Part shown: positions 10,389 to 19,561 of the stretch, piece by piece
Layout: every line of letters starts with the position of its first letter
Position numbering within the stretch: the stretch's first letter is position 1
From: Morella rubra
Taxonomy: Eukaryota > Streptophyta > Magnoliopsida > Fagales > Myricaceae
Direction: 5' to 3'
Length of the DNA: 64,000 nucleotides
Assembly: GCA_003952965.2 (NCBI GenBank)
Contig: CM025850.1
Span: 26,479,797 to 26,543,796, forward strand
The notes under the pieces: model-generated
What the model saw: the letters and a program-made list of their open reading frames with translations, nothing else
What the model was told of the DNA's origin: nothing
Databases searched by the model: none
Program-made: the position numbers and the translations under genes

Positions 10389-10833
10389 TGTCATGCCCCG
10401 TGTTAGTACTTACCCCCTAGGCTCTCCTATAGTAATGGAATGCACACAAACGGGGATTACTGCACGAATTATCCTATAAAGGCCTGATAATTGGCTTTGA
10501 AAAAGCTTAGCAGAAATGTTTTAGTGAAAGGAGATAAGTAGATGAAGGAAGGGAATAGCTAAAATAAAATAACTTACTCTATGAAATAGGTGGTCTTAAA
10601 AAAATATTTTAAAAACCAATCTGGTAGCTCGTGGATGAAACAGGATAATCAGAAATCTCAAAAATAACGATACAAAATTTTTCCACTATTTACAAAGAAC
10701 AAAATCCTTCGTGAGGATACAACAGTAAGACAAAGTAAGTACAAAAGTAAAGCTGTCTACAACTTTCCATCCTACAACAACAGACAAAAACCGAATGTAC
10801 AAAAACTACCTTAAAAACAAAACGACTGCTGAT

Positions 10834-11123
10834 CTACTCAACCCTCGACTCCGTGTCGGAGGTTAGGTCTATAATTTCATTTTCCCCTATATCCTCTACC
10901 GGCACATCGGTGGAGGAGGGATGTCAAACAGAAACGTCGGGTCCAACTCAACTAGTTCGAAATCCTCAACTACGGGAACTGGGACTGTCGGAGGCTCCTT
11001 AAGATACCATTGGGGCTCGTACTCCACATAAACTTCAAACGCGTCAGTAACAAATGTCCAAATCGTCATCACTAGAATATATGGGTCAACATCCAAAAAC
11101 TCCTCGCTCATAAAGGTCAACAT
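10834..11123 (-). CDS. Conserved LTR-encoded small ORF, family C copy C1
   Basis: The minus-strand ORF begins M-L-T-F-M-S-E-E-F-L-D-V-D-P near 11123. It continues with an aromatic block (ILVMTIWTFVTDAFEV, then EYEPQWYLKEPP), a P/V/E/D-rich block (VVEDFELVELDP) and a proline run. A one-step frame change near 10900 separates these from the tail ENEIIDLTSDTE (core at 10849-10872), which ends at a stop at 10834. The same order of blocks occurs in the other family C LTRs and, more loosely, in the Gypsy LTR at 53406-53600. I do not recognise the protein. The tail resembles a SUMO-interacting motif, a hydrophobic-D-L-T core followed by acidic residues. Function and expression are unknown. Confidence 0.45.
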
Positions 11124-11330
11124 CTGTTACATCCAGGGTCCACAACCAGAGCGGTACATACAAGAAAATTAAACAAATAAAGGGGTGAGTCCTACTGACT
11201 CAGTAAGGGGGAAAAAGGGAACATGTTATGAGCAGCATTATAATAAAGCTAAGCATTGACAACCATAACAAGATAACAGTGTATGCTCGATGCAATGCAT
11301 GGATGATGCATCTAATTCCCTGTCCTTTCC

Positions 11331-11390
11331 CTTTCTTTCTTTCTTTCTTTTCTTTTCTTTCTTTCTTTTCTTTCTTTCTTTCTTTCTTTT
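11331..11390. repeat. Pyrimidine microsatellite (TTTC/TTTTC)n
   Basis: About 60 bp of almost pure CTTT/CTTTT units. It makes spurious open frames on both strands. Confidence 0.9.
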
Positions 11391-11997
11391 CGGTCATCAG
11401 AGGTGTCCTTTAGTCTCTCTGTTTAACCCCCAGAGTCTGGGTTGTGCGTCCCTCCTCTCCTCTGGGACTGTCCCGTGCCCCGGCACCAGGACCCTGTCAA
11501 GCGTATATTGTTTCACACCAGGGATACCAACCACTCCTTTCAGTGATGGCTTGCATTATCCCACTATTGTGATCGGTACCGTCACCCTATCATCGACCAC
11601 CTCTAGGTATGGTTTCATTTCTATTTCTGTCATTTCGTTATTAGATTCCCACACCCATGACATGACTCATGACAGGATGATGCAACATGTATCATATGCT
11701 TTATTAATAATCGCAAAATGAGCAATGGATTTCATAACCAATTGAATTCATATAAAATAAAACATCCCCAATGCATAGTAACTTTTCTTAATTCATAAGT
11801 GACCAAGTCTAAGCTTCCGTGAAAAGGCCTAAATTTTCATTTCATGCTATTCATCCAACCTAACAGGTACCATAGGCTGTCAATAGGCAAGTACAACAAC
11901 TTATACAATTCAGTTATTCTTATTTCTAACCCTAATGTCTGAATGTATTAGGGCTCTGACTTTTCAAAAGAGATTATCTTTGTCAAATTCCTAACTT

Positions 11998-12445
11998 CCC
12001 GGGCAATGCTTGTTAACACTTCCCGGGTAGATAGCAAAGGCTCCCCGGGCACGTTTTATAAAAGGCTCCCCGGGCAGTTTTAGTAAAAAGAGGTCCCTGG
12101 TCACGTTTATAAAACTCTCCCCCCGCATGATTGTAAAATTTCCCGGTCATATAAAGTCTCCCCAGGTATTTTGTTTCTTGAAAACTTCCCGAGCAGAAGT
12201 AAAACAAAACAGTCTCCCCGGGCATTTTTCTTAAACTCTTCTCGGTATTAAAACAAAAGTCTTTTCCGAGCATGAAAAACATTTTCTTGGAAAAACAAGT
12301 TCCTTCCCGGATGTAAAACCAAGCCTTCAAAAGAACATAGTTTCCCCGGGCATGTACATAAAGAGCTTGGACATGTAAAAACAAAGCTTGCCCATATAAA
12401 AATAAAACCTTGTGTTCAAAAGTCAAGTCTGGGCCCAGGTAGTCC
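11998..12445. repeat. Degenerate CCCCGGGCA minisatellite inside LTR C1
   Basis: Around fourteen copies of a CTCCCCGGGCA-like core are spaced 20-35 bp apart by A/T-rich spacers (TGTAAAA-like). Clear copies lie near 11998, 12018, 12040, 12063 and 12340, with decayed ones between. A further GC-rich cluster with CCCGGG follows at 13275-13450. The cluster is absent at the matching place in LTR C4. Confidence 0.7.
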
Positions 12446-13648
12446 CCTAACATCTTTTAGCCCTTTCTCTTATAAGCCCTTCGCATATTTTTCTTTGGTT
12501 TAGATCCAACACAATGATAAGATTGGGTTACTTGTCTTTTCCCATCTCATGACAAAACAAAAGTCACATGTTTTAGGCACAATCCAAACATTCCCAATAC
12601 CCCTATTTAAGACAAACTCTACACCCTTACCTCAGCTCGTTGATGTACTGCGTTCTAAGACACCTAAAAATAGCAAGACACCATGTTAGGAAAGGAAAAG
12701 ACAAAAACTGAGGGAAAGAAAAGTACAGGCCGAAATACCTCACGTTTTCCCAACTTCCTCGTACTCTCCTCCCTTTTCTTTGGTCTTTTCCTTCTCTTAT
12801 CCTTCAGTCAATCTCTTTGTTCACCAGTTGGTTCACGTCGCTTTCCCTCTCTTTCTTTCTAAGTCAAAGGCAGTTTCTCCTAATGTCGTACAGTTCACTC
12901 TCCTTTTCTCTCACTCTCTGACAAGCAAACACATAAATAAACTTACATTTCTTACGGTTCTTACCCCCTGGCCAATCTACATACTCTAGGCTAGGTCGTA
13001 GAGAAAATCAGCGGAAGATTAAGGCATGGCCAATCACAAGCAGCCACCTATCCGACTCACAGATCACGTATCTATTCATAATCAACACATTAACCACATA
13101 CACTTATGCGCCAATGAGAAAGTCTCACCTAAGAGGTTAGGTAAAATATAGTAAGGATGCATTTAATGTCCACCACATGGTTAAGACACGTAGAAAAAGT
13201 AAACGTAAAAAGGGAACTCGGTATAAAGGGCTTAGTCAACCCGCATGACAACAAGCCCCGAACTTGTGCTAAAAATCCCGGGTCCAGGTCTCCCGAGTAG
13301 TGCTCGGGTGTCACAGCTCCCGGGCATGCTGCTCTCGGTAAGCCCGGGACTTGTCCCCCACCCAGGTGCAACCTACTCGGTGACCCCGGGTGTTTCCTAC
13401 CTACTGGACCCCGGGGCCCCCCCTCCCCGGGCCTGCACTAATTACCCCGGGCTCACTCCAAGCACCTGCCCTGCACACAGTCCCTAGTAAAAGCAAACAC
13501 AAGGAAAATGTCACATGGGCACAACGATAACTATTATAACTTAGACATAAACACTACAAGTGAGTCAAAAACTGATATATCTATATATAGAGTATGCATA
13601 CAAACTTATTAAATAGTAGATCAGACAAGAGGGGGGTATTACAATGTG

Positions 13649-14170
13649 TAAGGGCTTTGACTATGGAGAGGCCTTAGTTGAACTCCTAGGGAACAATATT
13701 TTGGCGGTTGATGCACTTAGGAAAATCCATGCGAACAAATTGAAAATTTGTTTGAGGTTGCTTCATTTGATTTGCTCTCATAATCTGATTCCTCGGGTTG
13801 GACACCAAGAGGAGGTAACTTTTATGGATGTCTTTGTGATTGAGCGTCTCTTGAAAGAGAAAAAGTTCAACCTCCCTTTCATTATACTCAAACATATAGA
13901 AGCAGCTTGAGTATAAAAAGAATCTACTTTATGGTTTGCTATTTACTAAGATCTTTAGGCACTTTGGAGTGGCACTTAGTTCTCGAGAGCAAGACACATT
14001 GACTAAGTGTGAACACTTTGATACTGCAGTCCTAACTTGGATGGGATATAGGAAGAATTTGAGAAATAAGTAGATGCCTAAGCGTCAGGCTAGTGATGAG
14101 GATGAGGAGGTGTTGCTGATGATGAGGATGAGCTGAGGGTGAGGAGGTTAGATGCTGAGGCATGAAGTTT
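13649..14170 (+). pseudogene. Env-like third ORF of Copia element A, 3' part
   Basis: The frame resumes directly after the LTR target duplication: GFDYGEALVELLGNN, then KLKICLRLLHLICSHNLIPR, EEVTFMDVFVIERLL and FNLPFIILKHIEAA to a stop at 13910. Related sequence runs on in broken frames to about 14110. The pattern R-L-L-H/Y-x-I-C-x-x-L/I-x-P-R followed by F-M/L-D-x-F-V is shared with the minus-strand ORF at 36386-36727 of element B, so both elements carry the same ORF family. Confidence 0.72.
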
Positions 14171-14710
14171 GATGTAGATGCTAACATGACTGATGATCCT
14201 CCAATTACTTCTTCTCCTACCAGAGTTCCCGACCCTACCTCTTCCTTTGACACCCGGTTCACTGCTTTTGAGGAGAGGATTACTTCTATGCACGAAGAGT
14301 AGAGGAAGTTCCTTGAGGAGAGGTTTACTTCTATGCAAGAGGAGTAGAGGAAGTTCTTTAAGGAGATGAGGACTTTTATGGCCCCGCTTTCCTCCTCCAT
14401 GATTTTCATAGTATATGCATTTCATTTTGCTTTATTGCAGTTGCTTATGTGTTTCACTTTGCTTATGTATTTCCTTTTAATGATGATAAAGGGTGAGAGA
14501 ATGGTATCTTTTCGTATCTCTGCTCCCTTTTGAAACTTTGATGTATTGCTTCAGTGATCTGAAAACTTTTATTATTCATATGCAATCCTTTCATATTATA
14601 TGCTAACTTTTTGTCCTTGAAGTATAAAAATGTCAAAACCCCATATCAAAGTACAAAAGCTAGGGAGAGACAAGATCGACAAAATGAAGATCAATTAATT
14701 TATTATTATC

Positions 14711-14727
14711 ATCAAAAATGGGGAGAT
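14711..14727 (+). other. Polypurine tract of element A
   Basis: ATCAAAAATGGGGAGAT lies immediately before the LTR start TGTTGGC. In Copia elements this tract primes plus-strand DNA synthesis. Confidence 0.8.
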
Positions 14728-15988
14728 TGTTGGCTTTTAGTCACAATCAATGTTTTGATGATAACAATGGATGTAAATGAAATGAGAAGCAACGAAGATC
14801 CAAAATAAGCACGGAGCGATCAAGCAACATCCTTTTCCTTAATGGAAGTGGCTCTTAAGTGAAGACTCAAGTTTCTAGGGTAATTTTTGTAACTCTAGAC
14901 TTCATCTTTAACAAGGATTTGAACCACACACTTGCATATTTCTTCAAAACTTGCATAAACCGTTTTACCACTTGGGTTGATTAAAAATATTTTTAATGGC
15001 TTCAAATTATCCCAATTAAACTCTCAAACCTTTTGTATACTTATGAGAAGTTAGTCTTTAAAATTGGGTGTTTCAAAGTTGGCCAAAATCGTGATTTTAA
15101 AGAACCGGATCATGTGCTTAAGTTGAGGAGGTCGACCGCTGGTGAAGCGGTCGACGGCCTACAACAACTTGGTATAGCGGTCGATCGATCTAAGTTAAAA
15201 TTTATCCGTTTCCAGTTCTGACATTGTGATCGTTAGGGTAACGGTAACCTGCAGCGGTCGACCGGTTTATTTAGTGGTCTTGTCATGAATTTTGACAGAT
15301 CACTCACGACGGCTATTTTTCTTATGAGGCCCATATAAAGCCATCCTAAGCCTTTTAAATGTTGCTGAATGACCAAAATCATTTTACTAAGGCTAAGAGT
15401 GATCAAAAACTTTGAATCCTACTTCTAACATCATTCACACATAATCATCACTTTCACATCCTTGTTATTGTGTGAAGCCTAAGAGATAGAAATTTTCATT
15501 GTAACATCTACTCCATCAAGGGAGTTTTAGTGGGCATTTTCGTTCATCCTTATACACTTCTAAGAGAGTGATTCTCTTGTTTCCTTTCGGTGAGGGTTGT
15601 TCATCAAAGAAGGAGTTTGGAGAGGTTTGTTCTCAAACTCGTTCTTGAGGCTTGAAGAGGTGTTTCTCAAGCTCAAGTGTAAGGAAACATTTCCCTTGGT
15701 TGAAGGGAGCATAATGGAGAAACCTCAAGGCTCGGTAAAGGAGCTTGAGGGGTGGATGTAGGCGGGTTTGCCGAACCACCTAAAAATCTTGTGTTTGCTT
15801 CTCTTCCCTTATCTCTTACTTTGTGCTACTAGTTTCTTGTTCTAAGTTTTATTTGCATATTTGTGCAATATATATTCTTGTGTTTAATCCTTTATTGCAA
15901 TCGTTTCTCTTTGTGGGTTGGGTGAGTTTCGAAAAGTTTTGAAACCCAATTCACCCCCTCTTGGGTTGCCTTAATCCTAGGAATTACA
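14728..15988 (+). mobile_element. 3' LTR of Sirevirus-like Copia element A
   Basis: It starts TGTTGGCTTTTAGTCACAAT directly after the polypurine tract and ends CCTAGGAATTACA, giving 1,261 bp. It contains the GGATGTAGGC...TTTGCCGAACCACC block near its end (about 15754-15783), which is also found (inverted) in the LTRs at 42331-43235 and 46190-47375. GTCGAC palindromes lie at 15129-15265. The matching 5' LTR is not in the window, so no target duplication can be tested. Confidence 0.85.
15129..15265. repeat. GTCGAC palindrome cluster in LTR A
   Basis: Four cores lie within 137 bp: AGGTCGACCGCT (15129), GCGGTCGACGGC (15147), GCGGTCGATCGA (15177) and GCGGTCGACCGG (15253). They match the palindrome at 9629. 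Confidence 0.8.
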
Positions 15989-18363
15989 ACCAGCTTATCT
16001 CATTAATTTAAAAAGGTTTAATCAGGATGTAATATTTCAACGTAGTGGGGGAACTCGTGTGAAAGTCCATCAGCTTGGACGTTGGGTTTATGCATTACGG
16101 TTTGCTTAACTTCGGGAAAAAGCTACTGAGAAAAAAAAACAGACTTATGAGAAAAGCTAGAGATGCGTTCCAGTCAAAAGTCTAGCCTCAATGCCTAAAA
16201 CAACGTAAAGTATAAGATCGTGTTTGGCCCTTATGTATTTCTGGAATCAAAAATTGGACACACCTTTAATTAGATTAATTAGGCCTTCGGGCCTGACTTT
16301 TGTACACTCATATTGAGAGAGGTTCCTAAAACAGATATCTTCAATGTGAGCGTAGTACCATCGCCTCAAACCGGAAAAACTTTGATGGATGTTGGTTTTA
16401 TAAAAAAAATTGTGAAATTTTTAAGATTTTGATAGAATTGTGAATATTTATGTCATAGTGTTTGACAAACAAAAATTTTAATCCCCAAAATTTTATCATC
16501 ATTACAATTCTTTCTCTCTCTTCACTTTTCACAAACTTTTTTCACCAACTTTTTATTCTCTCTCTTCAACTTTTTACCAACTCCTAAAATTTTACCTAAA
16601 ATTTTATAAAATTCCTAAACCCATGTAGATTTGAGTTTTATAGGTTTTTGTGTAAAAGTTGGTGTAAAATTTTAAAGATATTTAATTTTATTAGAGTTTG
16701 TAAAAAGGTATAGAGAGATGATTTGATCTTTTTTTTAATGAAAAAGTATTGAAGTTTAATGAAAAAGTATAGAGAGACAAAATTTTTTAGAATTTTTTTT
16801 AGAAGATATTGGAGTTTGTGTGAAAAATTGTTGAAGATTGTGTTAAATGTATTGGTGTTTGTATATAATTTTTTAAGATTTTAGATATTCGTTTCAATGC
16901 ATGTTGTTTACCTGCGTCAGTGCCTAACGCCATTTGCTAGGAACAAACGCATAACTGTAAATTTGAAGGCGCGCAGATGTTAATGAGTGAGAGAAAATTC
17001 ATTGATTTTATAGAAAGGAAGCATCCCAATAGTCGAAATTAATCTGGAAAGTAGTTTTCAACTGGCAGAGGCACTTGGAGTTGGTTGGAGTGAAGGTCCA
17101 GGACTTTCAAATTCAAAGAATTGAGTAAAGATTCTTCCACATTCACCAAATAGTTAAAGAGATCAGTTTTTTTTTTTTCTAAGCCAACATAAATGATTAT
17201 TTATTTGTAAAGAATTAATCCTCCAAGCCCCCTTCATTAATGGAAATCCAAATTCTGTGGGTCCGTAAATCATAGTGATCCGTCCAACGGGAAGCAATAC
17301 GAATTGTGTTCAGCCCCTGCTCGTGCCAATGAAGAAACATATGTGATGTTCAAGGTGCCCTTTCATTCAAACAGCAATATGTAAATGATCACATTCACCA
17401 GCCAGTTAAACAGGGCTTGTAATTTCCACCGGTAGGGCCAAGCCCACAACTTGGATAGCTTTCAAACAAGTAAACTTCAGAGACTTGTTCTATCAATGTG
17501 GCCTCTATGTTAGTCAGCATTGGCTGCTGCTACTGTCCTCACTCATACTATGGTCCCGGCTCAGACCAATTCCCTCTGAAGAAAATTCAAAGTGGTGTTG
17601 TATGGCTCTCTGTCCCAAGCTTCCATGGATACGAGGAATTCTAGAGTAGCAGTAGTGGGCCAACACATTAATGGAAATCCCTATTGCCCACGACATAAGA
17701 CAGATAAGGATCTCTCGCTTTCACTTCGACTCTCCATCTTAGTCTCAGAAGCTAGTTTCGAGCGTGCCCACTGAGATTCCACGCAAATGGAACTGCAAAA
17801 AAAATGTGGCAAACTGCTCGAAATGCTTAAGGTTTCGGTGGGTCAGGCTGAAGATGACTTCAGTTCTTTTGTTTATTTGCAAACCCAAATCATTTTTCTG
17901 CGTCAGTCACGTAGCCCAACGCCACTTCGGGCTACAATGCATGCAATTATGCAATTAAATCTTTTGCCAATAGACTGTAATTCAGTTCTTGGGATCTAAC
18001 AGCTCCAAGCTCTGGACCTGTTTCGATCTCAATCTTACATGCTCCGCCTATTCATTTTCTCCGAGGCCTCTTTCCTTATCAACATTTTCAAATTAGGATC
18101 AGAGGCCCACCCTTCTCCGTTTATCGAAGTCCATTTAGCGACTTCACCAATGTCCGAGTCCATACAAACCTAAACCTTTTTATGTCCCAACTTGTACAGG
18201 CCTCAATCAAACAAGTAACCCAAGAGTGTAGCTCGTCAACCTCCTCTCCACAACGGGACATCCCAGATCCGGTCCTCCCTCTACCTGAATTCTTTATTAG
18301 CATTACCAGGAAAGGTCTTTCTCCACCAAACTCGCTTGGTTTCGTAGCGATCCATAGTCTTGT
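15989..18363. other. Unclassified sequence
   Basis: 16400-16880 is very AT-rich with imperfect inverted matches (CACCAACTTTTTA... against AAAGTTGGTGTAAAATTTT), possibly a decayed fold-back element. Short open frames at 17592-18000 and 18121-18517 have no domain I recognise and overlap on opposite strands. I see no convincing gene. Confidence 0.4.
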
Positions 18364-18772
18364 GTTGGGCCGCGCCGTATGGTTCAGGATAAAGTCACGA
18401 TCAACTATTTTTCTGTGCTCAAACCCTGATTTTACGCTCTTCAAATTTCAAAAGTTAAAAGGTTTTGAGCAATCATTTTGTCGGTGGAGGCCACGCTGCC
18501 ATAAGATTCCTGGCTGACGAGGATTTCATCCTCGTCCTTGCCGTGTGATAGCTGGTGAAGACCTCAGGTCTTCTGTTGGGCCGTGCCGTATGGTCCGGGA
18601 TAAAGACCCGAAGACTACTTTTTTTCTGTGCTCAAACCCTGATTTTACGCTCTTCGAAAGTTAAAGTTTTGTGTAATCATGGTGGAGGCGTGGGGCTCAG
18701 GCTGCCATAAAATTCCTGACCGACGAGTATTTCATCTTGGTCCTTGCCGTGTGATTGCTGGTGAAGACCTCA
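18364..18772. repeat. Direct duplication, period 211 bp, upstream of the receptor gene
   Basis: Two adjacent copies start at 18364 and 18575 with GTTGGGCCG[C/T]GCCGTATGGT. They share TTTTTCTGTGCTCAAACCCT, GATTTTACGCTCTTC and GTCCTTGCCGTGTGAT, with small indels. The array ends about 710 bp before the receptor start codon. Confidence 0.85.
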
Positions 18773-19483
18773 AGAGTTGGTAAACAGATGGACATACTTT
18801 GCGGCTAAGATAACTGCACGGATATTTTTCCACATATTGTAAACTTCCACGTTTCTTCTGTTTTTGTCTTACTCCAGTTTTTTCTTTGCCAATATTCTCA
18901 TTCATAGGTCTGGGATCCTGGTCTAATCCGAAGATGGTCGGAAGAAAAACTTTCCATTTGACAAGACTTCTATATAGAAATTAGTTCAACTTTTCACGTT
19001 CCAGACAGACTTGGCCACATTTCCACAGTCGATTAGAAATATTCTTCTGGATTCAGAATTATTCAACTCCTTCGAATCCCCATTATCCATTTTACCTTCC
19101 GCAGAGAGATCACCATCAGTATTAGCATCAACAAAATTGTAATTCGTTTCAAAGCAGAAACTTCCTAGAAATCGCCAGTCTCGAAATTATCGCTTTCTCT
19201 GTCCCATTAGTGCGTACAGACCTTTTGCAATAGTGCATGAAGACCGTGGAAGACTTCAAGAAGTCAAGCAAGTGACGCGTTTGCCATTTCCAGTTTACAT
19301 TCAATTTACGCGTTTGCTATTTCAAACTTCTTCTCTCCATCTTCTCCTACGCAAATAGACTTCCCCTTTACAATCCGTGCCTCAGAGATCACCAATTTGT
19401 TCCTATTGAAGCACTTTTGGTAGCCCTCTGATCTTACCTTCATTTTAATCGACTGCAGGGGATCTCTCATTACAGCTTCCAAT
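18773..19483. other. 5' flank of the LRR receptor gene
   Basis: Non-coding. It probably includes the promoter and leader, but I cannot place a TATA box or transcription start with confidence. Confidence 0.4.
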
Positions 19484-19561
19484 CATGAGGATTCCACTCT
19501 TTTCATCGCTTTTCTTGATGGCTTTGTGCTTAATTAATATTTTTCCCCATCTCTGTGGTGT
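19484..19561 (+). other. Out-of-frame signal-peptide segment of the LRR receptor gene
   Basis: The ATG at 19484 opens a frame of 26 codons (start MRIPLFSSLFLMALCL) and then meets a stop. It has a basic residue after Met and a long hydrophobic core, exactly what a receptor-like protein needs before its ECLGDQQSLLLQ segment. The distance from 19484 to the LRR frame at 19555 is 71 nt, one short of a multiple of three. A single missing base (or two extra) near 19530-19560 separates signal peptide from body. This could be a real inactivating frameshift or a sequence error. Confidence 0.75.

Larger units (their letters stand above)
10389..13643. mobile_element. Solo LTR, Gypsy-type family C, copy C1 (3,255 bp)
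   Basis: It starts TGTCATGCCCCGTG and ends GGGGGGTATTACA, TG...CA ends typical of plant Gypsy LTRs. The flanks are GTGTG (10384-10388) and ATGTG (13644-13648), a 4/5 target duplication. The env-like ORF of element A continues on the far side, so the insertion point is certain. No gag or pol lies inside, hence a solo LTR or large non-coding derivative. Orientation is ambiguous from the ends, but a short conserved ORF reads on the minus strand. Related copies begin at 23499, 31648, 31864, 61655 and 61871. Confidence 0.82.

Noticed and set aside
11200..11397. Lysine/glutamate-rich frame on minus and phenylalanine/serine-rich frames on plus
   Set aside because: Low-complexity translation of the pyrimidine microsatellite at 11331-11390.
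12013..12453. 146-codon minus-strand frame
   Set aside because: It comes from the CCCCGGGCA minisatellite. The peptide repeats follow the DNA repeat, with no recognisable domain.
18121..18517. Overlapping 107- and 111-codon frames on opposite strands
   Set aside because: Neither has a recognisable domain, each overlaps the other almost fully, and the plus frame runs into the 211-bp duplication.
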